Positions 36,777 through 54,547 are shown, counted from the first letter of the stretch. The stretch: 64,000 nt of DNA from Mycobacterium sp. 155 (GCF_000373905.1 NZ_KB892705.1:1116001-1180000); one strand, 5' to 3'. The notes: generated by a model from the letters alone, not told the origin. Numbers and translations: made by a program.

Positions 36777-39268
36777 TGCGTATTCCGTATAGCTGGCTGC
36801 GTGACACGGTCCGCGCCGGCGCGCCGGGTTGGGACGTGTCAGTCGACGAGCTCGAGCAGGCGTTCATTCGCATCGGTCACGAGGTCGAGGAGATCATCCC
36901 GACCGGGCCCGTGAACGGTCCGCTGACCGTCGGCCGCGTCGCTTCCATCGAGGAGTTGACCGAGTTCAAGAAGCCGATCCGAGCCTGCACGGTCGACGTG
37001 GGCGAAGCCGAACCCCGCGACATTGTGTGTGGGGCAAGGAACTTCGCCGTCGGCGATCTGGTGGTCGTGGCACTGCCGGGGACTACGCTGCCCGGCGACT
37101 TCACGATCGCCAAGCGCAAGACCTACGGGCGCACGTCGGACGGCATGATCTGCTCGGCATCCGAGCTGAACCTCGGCACCGATCACAACGGCATCATCGT
37201 GCTGCCGCCCGGCACCGCCGAACCGGGCACTCCTGCGGCAGAGCTCCTCGGCCTGGATGACGTGGTGTTTCACCTGGCGATCACCCCGGACCGCGGTTAC
37301 TGCCTGTCGGTGCGCGGCCTGGCCCGCGAGATCGCCTGCGCCTACGACTTGGACTATGTCGACCCGGCCGATGTGACGCCGCTGCCCGCCGAAGGTGAGG
37401 CGTGGCCCCTGACCGTGCAGCCGGGCACCGGCGTGCAGCGGTTCGGCCTGCGACCGGTGACGGGTATCGACCCGGCCGCGGTATCGCCGTGGTGGCTGCA
37501 GCGTCGTCTGCTGCTGAGCGGCATCCGCGCTATTTCGCCGGCGGTCGACGTGACCAACTACGTCATGCTCGAACTCGGCCATCCGATGCACGCCCACGAT
37601 CGCAGCCTGATTACCGGCGGTTTCGACGTGCGCTTCGCCCGCGACGGCGAGAAGGTCGTGACACTCGACGACGTGGAGCGCACCCTGAACTCGGCCGACG
37701 TGCTCATCGTCGACGACGTCGCGACCGCTGCCATCGGCGGCGTCATGGGCGCGGGCACCACCGAGGTGCGCGACTCGACCACCGACGTGCTGCTCGAGGC
37801 CGCGGTGTGGGACCCGGCCGCGGTGTCCCGCACACAGCGGCGTCTGCACCTGGCCAGCGAGGCGGGCCGGCGCTACGAACGTTCCGTCGACCCCGCAATC
37901 TCCGTTGCGGCTCTTGATCGTTGCGCGGCGCTGCTGGCCGAGATCGCCGGCGGCACGGTGGAACCGACCCTGACCGATTGGCGCGAGGAAGGTCGCACCG
38001 ACTGGTTGCAGCCCGCCATCGAGATCGCCGCAGATCTGCCCGACCGTACCGCCGGTGTCGAGTACGCCGCGGGCACGGCGGCTCGGCGGCTCACCCAGAT
38101 CGGCGCTGCGGTGACCGGGTCCGGACCGCTCACTGTCACCCCGCCGAGCTGGCGCCCGGACCTGCGCCAGCGCGCTGACCTGGTGGAAGAGGTACTGCGG
38201 CTCGAAGGGCTGGAGCAGATCCCTTCGGTGCTGCCGACGGCGCCGGCCGGACGCGGGCTCACCGCCGTTCAGAAGCGGCGCCGCGCGATCGGAAAATCGT
38301 TGGCACTGGCCGGATTCGTCGAGATTTTGCCGACGCCGTTTCTGCCGGCGGGGATCTTCGACGCCTGGGGGCTGGCGGCCGACGATCCCCGGCGCAACAC
38401 CACCAAGGTGCTCAACCCGCTGGAAGCCGACCGGCCGCAGCTGGCCACCACCCTGCTGCCCGGGTTGCTCGAGGCGTTGGGACGCAACGTATCCCGTGGT
38501 ACACCCGACGTGGCACTGTTCGCCATCGCACAGGTGGTGGAACCTACCGAGCAGACCCGTGCCGTCGAGCGCATCCCGACCGACCGCAGGCCCACCGACG
38601 AGGAGATCGCGGGGCTCGACGCCTCGTTGCCGCACCAGCCTCAGCACGTCGCCATTGTGTTGGCCGGTCTGCGCGAGCCTGCAGGTCCGTGGGGTCCCGG
38701 CCGGCAGGCCGAGGCCGCCGACGCCTTCGAGGCGGTGCGGGTGATCGGCCGGGCCGCCGGCGTGGAGTTCACCCTGCGTGCCGCGCAGGATCTGCCATGG
38801 CATCCCGGTCGCTGCGCCGAGGTGCTGATCGGCGCCCCAGGACAAGAAACTGTCGTCGGCCACGCCGGTCAGTTGCATCCCGCGGTCATCGAGCGGACCG
38901 GGTTGCCCAAGGGCACCTGCGCGGTCGAGTTGAATCTCGATGCCGTGCCGATTGTCGAGACGCTGCCCGCGCCGCGGGTGTCACCGTTCCCCGCGGTGTT
39001 CCAGGACATCAGCGTGACCGTTGACGACGAGATCGGCGCGGCCGCGGTGGTGGCCGCTGTTCGCGACGGTGCCGGTGAGCTGCTCGAAGACGTCAAGCTG
39101 TTCGACGTGTACACGGGCCCGCAGATCGGCGAGGGGCGCAAGTCGCTGACCCTGGCGCTGCGGTTCCGCGCCGCCGATCGGACACTCACCGAGGACGAGG
39201 CCAGCACCGCGCGCGACGCCGCGGTGGCCGCCGCGGCCGAGCGGGTCGGCGCCGTTCTGCGCGGCTGA
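36776..39268 (+). CDS. pheT: Phenylalanyl-tRNA synthetase beta subunit
   Basis: This 830-residue subunit has an EMAP-like tRNA-binding domain (~40-150, [16 protein letters not shown]), a B3/4 editing domain (~210-390), a B5 domain (~400-480) and a catalytic-like domain. The C-terminal FDX-ACB anticodon domain (~735-830) includes [19 protein letters not shown] and [15 protein letters not shown]. With PheS it forms the (alpha-beta)2 enzyme; the beta subunit edits Tyr-tRNA-Phe. ATG 36776 overlaps the pheS stop. No repeat insert was seen in this gene. Confidence 0.97.
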
Positions 39269-39283
39269 TCCAGCACCGGCTGA

Positions 39284-41735
<2,452 letters not shown>

Positions 41736-41739
<4 letters not shown>

Positions 41740-42634
41740 CATCCGATGAGCGCTTGCGCGAAGAGCATTCGATAGGAACTCCCACCAAGGCCGCGATTCT
41801 TGCCGCGGCGTTGCCGTGGCTCAAGCAGCTGCACGGCAAGATCGTCGTCGTCAAGTACGGCGGCAACGCCATGACCGACGAGACCCTCAAGGCTGCGTTC
41901 GCCGCCGACATGGTGTTTCTGCGCAACTGTGGCATCCACCCTGTGGTGGTGCACGGCGGTGGCCCGCAGATCAGTGCCATGCTCAAGAAGCTCGGCATCG
42001 CAGGTGATTTCAAGGGTGGTTTCCGGGTGACCACGCCCGAGGTGCTCGATGTGGCACGCATGGTGCTGTTCGGGCAGGTGGGCCGGGAACTGGTCAACCT
42101 GATCAACGCGCACGGCCCGTACGCGGTCGGGGTCACCGGCGAGGACGCGCAACTGTTCACCGCCGTGCGACGCAGTGTCAATGTCGACGGCGTGGCGACC
42201 GACATCGGTCTGGTCGGCGATGTCGAACACGTCAACGCGGGTTCACTGCTGGATCTCATTGCGGCCGGCCGGATTCCGGTGGTTTCGACCATCGCCCCCG
42301 ATGCCGACGGTGTGGTGCACAACATCAACGCCGACACCGCTGCGGCCGCTCTGGCCGAGGCGCTGGGCGCGGAGAAACTCTTGATGCTCACCGATGTCGA
42401 AGGGCTGTACACCGATTGGCCCGACCGCGATTCGCTGGTCAGTGAAATCGACACTGCCACACTCACCGCGCTGCTGCCGCGCCTGGAATCCGGCATGGTG
42501 CCCAAGATCGAGGCCTGCCTGCGGGCAGTGGCCGGCGGCGTGCCCAGCGCCCACGTGATCGACGGTCGCGTCGAACACTGCGTGCTGGTCGAACTGTTCA
42601 CCGACGAAGGGACCGGGACCAAGGTGGTCAAGCA

Positions 42635-42638
<4 letters not shown>
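41736..42638 (+). CDS. argB: Acetylglutamate kinase
   Basis: The kinase has 300 residues: [12 protein letters not shown] (phosphate loop), [14 protein letters not shown], and [20 protein letters not shown]. It phosphorylates N-acetylglutamate; this class is usually arginine-feedback-inhibited through an N-terminal helix. That N-terminus begins [20 protein letters not shown]. Codons for DERLREEH (DNA 41745-41768) share 23 consecutive bases with the repeat inserted in the Trm112-like gene at 53723. The start ATG 41736 overlaps the argJ stop, so the repeat has become part of the initiation region. Confidence 0.96.
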
Positions 42639-44829
<2,191 letters not shown>

Positions 44830-44836
44830 GGCCGCC

Positions 44837-45313
44837 ATGAGTTCTCCGACCCGAGTCGGCCGCCAGGCCCGCATCATCGCTCTGCTGTCGTCGCGCGCGG
44901 TGAGCAGCCAGACGGAGTTGGCGACGCTGCTGGCTGACGAAGGCATCGAGGTCACCCAGGCCACGCTGTCGCGGGACCTGGAGGAACTCGGTGCGGTCAA
45001 ACTGCGCGGCGCCGACGGTGGTGTCGGGGTCTACATCGTCCCGGAGGACGGCAGTCCGGTGCGTGGGGTGTCCGGCGGCACCGAGCGGCTGACCCGTTTG
45101 ATGGGGGAGTTGCTGGTTTCCACCGATGCCAGCGCTAACCTTGCCGTGCTGCGCACTCCGCCCGGGGCCGCGCACTACCTGGCCAGCGCCATCGACCGTG
45201 CTGCCCTGCCCTATGTGGTCGGCACCATCGCCGGTGACGACACCATCGCGGTGGTGGCGCGCGAACCGATGACCGGCGCCGAGCTGGCCACCACCCTCGA
45301 AAACCTGAAATAG
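44837..45313 (+). CDS. argR: Arginine repressor
   Basis: This 158-residue protein has an N-terminal winged helix ([39 protein letters not shown]) and a C-terminal hexamerisation/arginine-binding domain ([26 protein letters not shown]). It binds ARG boxes when arginine is plentiful. The box at 39440-39453 before argC is a likely target, so it would repress its own operon. It lies 7 bp after argF, translated from ATG 44837. Confidence 0.97.
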   Translation: MSSPTRVGRQARIIALLSSRAVSSQTELATLLADEGIEVTQATLSRDLEELGAVKLRGADGGVGVYIVPEDGSPVRGVSGGTERLTRLMGELLVSTDASANLAVLRTPPGAAHYLASAIDRAALPYVVGTIAGDDTIAVVAREPMTGAELATTLENLK

Positions 45314-45336
45314 AGCCCAACACAAGGAGATTGCTC

Positions 45337-48077
<2,741 letters not shown>

Positions 48078-48080
48078 CCC

Positions 48081-49862
48081 TCACTCCAGCTGTTCGGACA
48101 ACTCCAACCAGCGGGCTTCGAGTTCGGCCACTTGGTCTTCGAGCTCGCGCAGCTGCCCGGTGAGCCGGCCAACTCCGACATGGTCGGAGTGATCGTGGCC
48201 CGCGAGTTCATCGTGCTTGTCGGAGATGCGCCCGGCCAATTTGGCCAGGGACCGGTCGATCGAGGCGACCTCCTTCTCGATGTTGCGGAGCTCCGCGCCA
48301 GACAAGCCAGGTGCCGCCGGTGCCGGTGCGGCACCCGTGCGTGGGGTTGACACGGCCGATGGTTGCGTCGCCAGCCGCAGGTACTCGTCGACACCGCCGG
48401 GCAGATGCCGCAGCCGTCCGTCGAGAATCGCGTACTGCTGATCGGTGACCCGCTCGAGCAGATAGCGGTCGTGGGACACCACGATCAGCGTGCCCGGCCA
48501 GGAGTCCAGCAGATCCTCGGTGGCGGTGAGCATGTCGGTGTCGACATCGTTGGTCGGCTCGTCGAGCACCAGGACGTTCGGCTCGCTCAGCACCACGAGC
48601 ATGAGCTGTAACCGGCGCCGCTGCCCACCCGAGAGCTCACCTACCCGCGTCGAGAGCTGCGCCCGGCTGAAGCCCAACCGCTCGAGCAGCTGTGCCGGGG
48701 TGAGCTCCTTGCCGTCGATCACGTAGCTGGTCTGCAGCCGGCCCAGCACTTCCCGGACCATATCGCCGGCCATCGCGTTCAGCTCGGTCGACTGCTGGTC
48801 GAGAATCGCCAGCCGCACCGTTTTCCCGTGTTTGACCCGGCCTGCGGTCGGGGTCACCGTGCCGGCGATCAGGCCGAGCAGCGTCGACTTGCCGGCTCCG
48901 TTGGCGCCGACGATGCCGGTGCGCTCGCCCGGGGCGATGCGCCACTCGATATCCCGCAGCACTTCCCGTCCATCGAACGCAACGGACACATCGAGCAGAT
49001 CGATGACGTCCTTACCGAGACGCGCGGTCGCCAGTCGGGACAGCTCGACACTGTTGCGCAGCGGCGGCACATCGGAGATCAGCGCGTTGGCCGCGTCGAT
49101 GCGGAACTTGGGCTTGGAGCTTCGAGCCGGCGGGCCGCGCCGCAGCCACGCCAGTTCCTTGCGCATCAGGTTTTGCCGTTTGGCCTCGGTCGCGGCGGCG
49201 ATCCGGTCGCGCTCGACCCGCTGCAGCACGTACGCCGCGTAGCCACCTTCGAACGGTTCGACGATCCCATCGTGGACCTCCCAGGTGGCGGTGGCCACCT
49301 CGTCGAGGAACCAGCGGTCGTGGGTGATCAGGAGTAGCCCACCCGCGCTGCGCGCCCAGCGGCCCTTGATATGGCCGGCCAGCCAGGTGATGCCCTCGAT
49401 GTCGAGGTGGTTGGTGGGCTCGTCGAGGGCGACGATATCCCAGTCGCCGATCAGCAAGGCGGCCAACTGCACGCGGCGCCGCTGTCCGCCGGAGAGCGTG
49501 CCGATCGTCGCGTCGAATCCGATGTCGGCCACGAGCCCGCCGATGACATCACGGACCCGGGCATCCCCGGCCCATTCGTGCTCCGGGCGGTCACCGACCA
49601 GCGACCACCCCACCGTGCGCTCGGAATCCAGTGTGTCGGTCTGGTCGAGTGCCCCCACTCGCAGGCCTCCGCGCTGGGTGACCCGGCCGCCATGCGGGGT
49701 GATCTGCCCGGTCAGCATACCCAGGAGGCTCGATTTGCCGTCGCCGTTGCGGCCGACGATGCCGATTCGGTCGCCTTCGCTGACGCCGACGGTGACTGCG
49801 TCGAACACCACCCCGGTGGGGTACTCCAGGTGTAGGGCTTCGCCGCCGATTAGGTGTGCCAT
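48081..49862 (-). CDS. ABC-F family ATPase (Uup/EttA-like)
   Basis: This 593-residue protein has two ABC domains without membrane helices: Walker A GRNGDGKSS and GANGAGKST, signatures LSGGQRRRVQLA and LSGGQRRRLQLM. The interdomain linker is charged (AATEAKRQNLMRKELAWLRR) and the C-terminus coiled-coil (QLRELEDQVAELEARWLELS). Such proteins act on ribosomes or, in Uup, on DNA. M. tuberculosis has a split 'macrolide ABC' gene (Rv1667c/Rv1668c) in the corresponding region, so this may be its intact version. ATG 49862 gives MAHLIGGEALHLEYPTG. Convergent with argH. Confidence 0.88.
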   Translation of the reverse strand: MAHLIGGEALHLEYPTGVVFDAVTVGVSEGDRIGIVGRNGDGKSSLLGMLTGQITPHGGRVTQRGGLRVGALDQTDTLDSERTVGWSLVGDRPEHEWAGDARVRDVIGGLVADIGFDATIGTLSGGQRRRVQLAALLIGDWDIVALDEPTNHLDIEGITWLAGHIKGRWARSAGGLLLITHDRWFLDEVATATWEVHDGIVEPFEGGYAAYVLQRVERDRIAAATEAKRQNLMRKELAWLRRGPPARSSKPKFRIDAANALISDVPPLRNSVELSRLATARLGKDVIDLLDVSVAFDGREVLRDIEWRIAPGERTGIVGANGAGKSTLLGLIAGTVTPTAGRVKHGKTVRLAILDQQSTELNAMAGDMVREVLGRLQTSYVIDGKELTPAQLLERLGFSRAQLSTRVGELSGGQRRRLQLMLVVLSEPNVLVLDEPTNDVDTDMLTATEDLLDSWPGTLIVVSHDRYLLERVTDQQYAILDGRLRHLPGGVDEYLRLATQPSAVSTPRTGAAPAPAAPGLSGAELRNIEKEVASIDRSLAKLAGRISDKHDELAGHDHSDHVGVGRLTGQLRELEDQVAELEARWLELSEQLE

Positions 49863-50008
49863 CGCCGCCGACCTTAGCGCCACCGGCAGTCCGGCCGCGA
49901 AGGTGTCTGCGAGGGTTTGCCTCGGGCGTCGTCGGCCGTGCGGCGACGTGCCATGATGACCACGTCAGTCGGGGACAGCACGTCGAAGACGTAGGGGAGC
50001 GGGCGGTG

Positions 50009-53000
50009 ATGGATTTCTCGGCGGTGACCAAACCGGTGGAGCGGTTGCTGGCGACTGCGCAGAACGGGCTCGAGGTGCTGCGCTACGGAGGCCTGGAGAC
50101 CGGCGCCGTCCCGTCTCCGTTCCAGATCATCCAGAGCGTGCCGATGTTCAAGCTGCGCCGGTACTTCCCGCCCGATGCCCGGCCCGGTGCCGAAAACCCC
50201 GGCCCACCGGTCCTGATGGTGCACCCGATGATGATGGCCGCCGACATGTGGGACGTCACCCGAAATGACGGCGCGGTCGGCATCCTGCACCGTGCCGGCA
50301 TCGACCCGTGGGTGATCGACTTCGGCTCACCGGACGAGGTCGAGGGCGGGATGCAGCGCAACCTCGCCGACCATGTGGTGGCGCTGAGCGAAGCCATCGA
50401 CACCGTCAAGAAGGTGACCGGCCGCGACGTGCACCTCGCCGGGTACTCGCAGGGCGGCATGTTCGCCTACCAGACCGCCGCCTACCGGCGGTCGAAGGAC
50501 CTGGCCAGCATCATCGCGTTCGGCGCGCCGGTCGACACCTTGGCCGCTCTGCCGATGAACCTGCCTGCCGGCGTCGCGGCCGGCGCCGCAGACTTCATGG
50601 CCGATCACGTGTTCAGCCGTATCGACATTCCCGGTTGGCTGGCCCGCGCCGGGTTCCAGATGCTCGATCCGATCAAGACCGCCCAATCCCGGCTGGACTT
50701 CCTGCGCCAGCTGCACGACCGTGAGGCGCTGCTGCCCCGTGAGCAGCAGCGCAGGTTCCTCGCTTCGGACGGTTGGATCGCCTGGTCCGGCCCGGCGATC
50801 TCGGAGCTGCTCAAGCAGTTCATCGCCCACAACCGGATGATGACCGGCGGCTTCTCCATCCACGGGGACCTGGTCACGCTCTCCGATATCGATTGCCCGG
50901 TACTCGTGGTGGTCGGTGAGGTCGATGACATCGGCCAGCCGGCGGCCGTGCGTGGCATCAAACGAGCCGCGCCTCAGGCCGACGTGTACGAGTACCTGAT
51001 TCGTGCCGGCCATTTCGGCCTGGTCGTCGGCTCCAAGGCCTCGAACCAAACCTGGCCCACGGTGGCTCAATGGGTCAAGTGGCTCGACAACGGCGAGGAG
51101 ATGCCCGAGGGCGTCGCCCCGATGGGCCTGCCATCGGTCGACCATCCCGAGAGCGGGGTGTCGTTCACGACGCGCGTGACCCATGGAGCTACCGCCGCCA
51201 CCGAGATGGCCTTCGGCGTGGCCCGTTCGGCGGCTGACGCGGTGGTGGCGGCGAACAAGTCGGCTCGAACTCTGGTCATCGAGACCGTCCGCACACTGCC
51301 GAGGCTGGCCCGCCTCGGGCAGGTCAACGACCACACTCGGATCTCGCTGGGCCGCATCATGAGCGAGCAGGCACGCGACCATCCCAATGGGGAGGCGCTG
51401 CTGTTCGACGGCCGGGTGCACACCTACGAGGCGGTGGATCGCCGGATCAACAACGTGGTCCGCGGCCTGATCGACGTCGGGGTGCGCCAAGGCGCACATG
51501 TCGGGGTGCTGATGGAGACGCGGCCCAGTGCGTTGGTGGCGATCGCCGCGCTGTCGCGTCTGGGTGCCGTAGCCGTGCTGATGCCGCCCGACGTCGATCT
51601 CGCCGAGGCTGCCCGGCTGGGCGGGGTGTCGGAGATCATCGCTGATCCGAGTCATCTGGAAGCGGCCCGTCGGCTCGACACGCGGGTTCTGGTGCTCGGC
51701 GGCGGGCCGCCAAATGTAAGGGGCGGCGGGCCGCCAAATGTAAGGGGCGGCGGGCCGCCAGATGTAAGGGGTGGAGAAAACCGCGACCTGCACCTGCCCG
51801 AGCACGCCGATGTCGTGGACATGGAGCAGATCGACCCCGGTGTGGTCGAGCTTCCCGGCTGGTACCGCCCGAATCCAGGGCTCGCCCGCGATCTGGCGTT
51901 CGTCGCGTTCGCCACTGTCGCCGACGAACTCGTTGCCCGGCAGATCACCAATTTCCGCTGGGCGCTGTCGGCGTTCGGTACCGCGTCGGCGGCCAACCTC
52001 GGGCGCGGGGACACCGTGTACTGCCTCACGCCGTTGCATCACCAGTCCGGGCTGTTGGTCAGTCTCGGCGGGGCGGTCGTGGGTGGCTCCCGTATCGCGT
52101 TGTCGCGCGGTTTGCAGCCCGACCGGTTCCTGCAGGAGATCCGTCAGTACGGCGTCACGGTGGTGTCCTACACGTGGGCGATGCTGCGTGAGGTCATCGA
52201 CGATCCGTCGTTCTCACTCGTCGGCTCTCACCCGGTGCGGCTTTTCATCGGCTCGGGCATGCCGGCAGGGCTGTGGAAACGGGTGGTCGAGATCTTCGAG
52301 CCCGCCCAGGTGGTGGAGTTCTTTGCGACGACTGACGGACAGGCGGTGCTGGCCAACGTGTCCGGCGCCAAGATCGGCAGCAAGGGTCGGCCGCTGCCCG
52401 GCGGCGGGCACGTCGAGCTGGCCGCCTACGACGCTGACGACGACCTGATTCTCGAGGATGAGCAGGGCTTCGTCCGCAGGGCCGAGCCCAATGAGGTCGG
52501 CGTGCTGCTCGCCCATCCACGCGGGCCTGTCGACCCGACCGCCTCGGTGAAGAGGGGCGTGTTCGCGCCGGCCGACACCTGGGTGTCCACCGAGTTCCTG
52601 TTCCGCCGCGATGAGGACGGTGACTACTGGCAGGTGGACAACCGCAGCGCCGTCATCCACACGGAGCGCGGGCCGGTATACGGCACTCCGATCAGCGATG
52701 TGGTCGGACGCCTCGACGGTGTCGATCTCGCCGTGACCTACGGCGTCGACGTAGGCGGGCAGCAGGTGGCGGTGACCGCACTGGCGCTGCGCCCGGGTGG
52801 CAGCATCGCCACCGCGGATCTCACGGACGCGTTGTCGGACCTGCCCGTGGGGAGCCCGCCGGACTTCGTCCACGTGGTCGCCGACATCGCGCTCGGCGCG
52901 TCATACCGACCGATGGTGGCTCCATTGCAGGCCGCGGGCGTTCCGAAACCGGCCCGGCGTAACTCTTGGTACCTCGATCCCGATACCCAGACGTACAAGC

Positions 53001-53062
53001 CGCTGACCCTGGCCATACGGACCGAACTGACCGAGCCCGATCCGGCTGCCGATCCGTCTTAG
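50009..53062 (+). CDS. Lipase/PhaC-like hydrolase fused to acyl-CoA synthetase (Rv1683-like)
   Basis: The 1017-residue protein has an N-terminal alpha/beta hydrolase (~1-370) with nucleophile LAGYSQGGMF (Ser147) and VHPMMMAADMWDV. A C-terminal AMP-forming synthetase-like domain (~440-1017) follows (HTYEAVDRRINNVVRGL, YCLTPLHHQSGLLV, LFIGSGMPAGLWKRV). M. tuberculosis Rv1683 has the same fusion and a role in triacylglycerol metabolism, so acyl release coupled to CoA activation is likely. A 24-bp repeat in three copies (51698-51769) adds GGGPPNVR repeats around residues 564-587, between strands of the synthetase domain. ATG 50009 follows GGGGAG (49995-50000). Confidence 0.9.
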   Translation: MDFSAVTKPVERLLATAQNGLEVLRYGGLETGAVPSPFQIIQSVPMFKLRRYFPPDARPGAENPGPPVLMVHPMMMAADMWDVTRNDGAVGILHRAGIDPWVIDFGSPDEVEGGMQRNLADHVVALSEAIDTVKKVTGRDVHLAGYSQGGMFAYQTAAYRRSKDLASIIAFGAPVDTLAALPMNLPAGVAAGAADFMADHVFSRIDIPGWLARAGFQMLDPIKTAQSRLDFLRQLHDREALLPREQQRRFLASDGWIAWSGPAISELLKQFIAHNRMMTGGFSIHGDLVTLSDIDCPVLVVVGEVDDIGQPAAVRGIKRAAPQADVYEYLIRAGHFGLVVGSKASNQTWPTVAQWVKWLDNGEEMPEGVAPMGLPSVDHPESGVSFTTRVTHGATAATEMAFGVARSAADAVVAANKSARTLVIETVRTLPRLARLGQVNDHTRISLGRIMSEQARDHPNGEALLFDGRVHTYEAVDRRINNVVRGLIDVGVRQGAHVGVLMETRPSALVAIAALSRLGAVAVLMPPDVDLAEAARLGGVSEIIADPSHLEAARRLDTRVLVLGGGPPNVRGGGPPNVRGGGPPDVRGGENRDLHLPEHADVVDMEQIDPGVVELPGWYRPNPGLARDLAFVAFATVADELVARQITNFRWALSAFGTASAANLGRGDTVYCLTPLHHQSGLLVSLGGAVVGGSRIALSRGLQPDRFLQEIRQYGVTVVSYTWAMLREVIDDPSFSLVGSHPVRLFIGSGMPAGLWKRVVEIFEPAQVVEFFATTDGQAVLANVSGAKIGSKGRPLPGGGHVELAAYDADDDLILEDEQGFVRRAEPNEVGVLLAHPRGPVDPTASVKRGVFAPADTWVSTEFLFRRDEDGDYWQVDNRSAVIHTERGPVYGTPISDVVGRLDGVDLAVTYGVDVGGQQVAVTALALRPGGSIATADLTDALSDLPVGSPPDFVHVVADIALGASYRPMVAPLQAAGVPKPARRNSWYLDPDTQTYKPLTLAIRTELTEPDPAADPS
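51698..51769 (+). repeat. 24-bp repeat, three copies, in the lipase/synthetase gene
   Basis: Units start at 51698, 51722 and 51746 and encode GGGPPNVR, GGGPPNVR and GGGPPDVR. The unit contains GGCGGCGGGCCGCC, itself partly self-complementary. It is in frame, so the fusion protein stays open. Confidence 0.85.
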
Positions 53063-53121
53063 CAGCCGAATCCTCGGCACCCTGTTAAGCTCCGGCTTGC
53101 GGCGCACCGACTGGAGGATTG

Positions 53122-53649
53122 ATGACATCGCAGACGAGCGGAAACCGTTGGCGTCGTGCTATCACGGGTGCGGTGGCCGGTAGCGCACTGACCGCAGGAT
53201 TGCTGGTCGGCATCGGCGCACCCTCTGCCTTCGCTGATCCGGCCGCCGACGCCGACACCAACGCGACATCCGCGGCTGATGCACCACCGGCACCGGAGAT
53301 GACGGCCGACGAGGCGATCGCCATAATCGACAAGGAGTACGACACCGGCGCCGGCGGTGGCCAGATCTCGACGTTGATCCATTCGATCTTGCAACTGCGT
53401 TCGCAGGGTTTCAGGCCGTCGAATGCCAACCGCGAGGCGATCGTCGCCGCGCTCGACAAGCGGCCGAACCAGACGCCGCTGATCGAGGCGCTCAAGAACA
53501 CGCTCGCCTACCAGCGCAAGCTGCAGGCCAGGGCCAACGCGGCGGTGCCCCCGGGTGGCGCCTCGGGCGGGATAAACCAGACGGGTCCCGGCCAGGTCCC
53601 CATTCAGGGGGCCCCGGGGATTCCCGGTATCAGCGTGCCGGTCGGCTGA
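53122..53649 (+). CDS. Secreted protein of unknown function
   Basis: The product has 175 residues. The Sec signal peptide has basic NRWRRAIT, hydrophobic GAVAGSALTAGLLVGIGA, and likely cleavage after SAFA-D (PSAFADPAADAD). The mature part has an acidic linker, then a helical segment (EAIAIIDKEYDTGAGGGQIS; ANREAIVAALDKRPNQTPLI). The tail is Gly/Pro-rich and ends PGIPGISVPVG. No cysteine in the mature part. ATG 53122 follows TGGAGG (53112-53117). Exported to the envelope or medium; role unknown. Confidence 0.8.
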   Translation: MTSQTSGNRWRRAITGAVAGSALTAGLLVGIGAPSAFADPAADADTNATSAADAPPAPEMTADEAIAIIDKEYDTGAGGGQISTLIHSILQLRSQGFRPSNANREAIVAALDKRPNQTPLIEALKNTLAYQRKLQARANAAVPPGGASGGINQTGPGQVPIQGAPGIPGISVPVG

Positions 53650-53653
53650 TCCG

Positions 53654-53959
53654 TTGATCGACGAGAAGCTTCTGAAGATCCTGGTGTGTCCGCAGGATCG
53701 GGGACCGCTCCTGCTGGTCACCGATGAGCGCTTGCGCGAAGAGCACGGGTTGCGTGAGCGCTTGCGCGAAGAGCATGGGTTGCGTGAGCGCTTGCGCGAA
53801 GAGCACGGATCGCGTGACTGGCTGTACAACGCTCGGCTGCACCGGGCCTACCGCATCGATGACGGCATACCGGTGTTGCTCGTCGGCGAGGCGGTCGAAG
53901 TTGACGACGCCGACCATCAGCGGTTGCTGGAGTTGGCCGGGTCACCCGAGGCCGGGTAG
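53654..53959 (+). CDS. Trm112/YcaR-like protein with a 33-residue repeat insert (Rv1684-like)
   Basis: The protein has 101 residues from TTG 53654. The flanks IDEKLLKILVCPQDRGPLLLV and ALHRAYRIDDGIPVLLV-type segment (RLHRAYRIDDGIPVLLVGEA) are the usual ~65-residue Trm112/YcaR fold with CPxDRGPL. This fold activates methyltransferases in other organisms; the second zinc Cys pair is lost as in many bacterial members. Between strands, three units of ERLREEHGLR (DNA 53726-53815) are inserted, shared with the argB N-terminus. It follows the secreted protein by 4 bp and overlaps the convergent TetR gene by 18 bp. Orthologous position to Rv1684. Confidence 0.82.
   Translation: MIDEKLLKILVCPQDRGPLLLVTDERLREEHGLRERLREEHGLRERLREEHGSRDWLYNARLHRAYRIDDGIPVLLVGEAVEVDDADHQRLLELAGSPEAG
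53726..53815 (+). repeat. 30-bp repeat, three copies, inserted in the Trm112-like gene
   Basis: Units 53726-53755, 53756-53785 and 53786-53815 are nearly identical and encode ERLREEHGLR-type decapeptides. The first 23 bases from 53723 recur at 41745-41767 in argB in the same frame. Usual family members lack this segment. Confidence 0.85.
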
Positions 53960-54547
53960 TTCGCCCGTCAGGTAGCGCTGCAGGTTGGGGCCGATGGTTT
54001 CGGCGATCTGCTCGACCGGCAGTGATTTGAACGGCTCCAGTTCCAGGATGTAGCGCGCCATCGCCACACCCACCAGTTGCGACGCCACGAACTGCACCCT
54101 GATTCGGCCGCTGCCCGGCGGGTCGTCCACGCGCGAGCCGACCTCGGAGACGATGACGTCTTGCAGGAATGACCGGAACAGTGATACATCGTTGCCGGCC
54201 AAGATCGACCGCAGGGTGGCGATGAATCCCTTGCCGATCTCGGAATCCCACAGCGGCAACAGGATTGACGGCAGCGTGTGGCCGATCTGCTCGACCGCAA
54301 CCTCACGCAGCGGGCCGATCACGGCCATCGGATCGATCGGGATGTGGATCGCGGCGGCGAACAGTTGCGTCTTGGTGCCGAAGTAGTGGTGCACCAGCGC
54401 GGGGTCGACCCCGGCATCGGCCGCGATCGCACGGATCGAGGTCTTGTCGATTCCGTTGCGTGCAAACAACTCTCGTGCACTGACGAGTATGCGTTCCCGA
54501 GTGTCGGAGGGTCCGGGCGGGCGTCCGGATCGCTTGCGGCCGGTCAT
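53942..54547 (-). CDS. TetR-family regulator (Rv1685c-like)
   Basis: This 201-residue protein has an N-terminal HTH (TRERILVSARELFARNGIDK; SIRAIAADAGVDPALVHHYF) and a ligand-binding helical C-domain with a TetR_C pattern. It is the last gene of a reverse-strand unit behind an ABC exporter, so it probably represses that unit in response to an exported compound. The start ATG 54547 overlaps the permease stop (ATGA). It corresponds to Rv1685c by order. Confidence 0.92.
   Translation of the reverse strand: MTGRKRSGRPPGPSDTRERILVSARELFARNGIDKTSIRAIAADAGVDPALVHHYFGTKTQLFAAAIHIPIDPMAVIGPLREVAVEQIGHTLPSILLPLWDSEIGKGFIATLRSILAGNDVSLFRSFLQDVIVSEVGSRVDDPPGSGRIRVQFVASQLVGVAMARYILELEPFKSLPVEQIAETIGPNLQRYLTGELPGLG

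Noticed and set aside
36839..38878. Reverse-strand frame of 679 codons opposite pheT
   Set aside because: Codon-phase artefact of GC-rich DNA; pheT domains are unambiguous on the forward strand.
53654..53959. Trm112-like gene as frameshifted or broken by the repeat
   Set aside because: Insert is a multiple of three (3 x 30 bp) and both flanks stay in the same frame.
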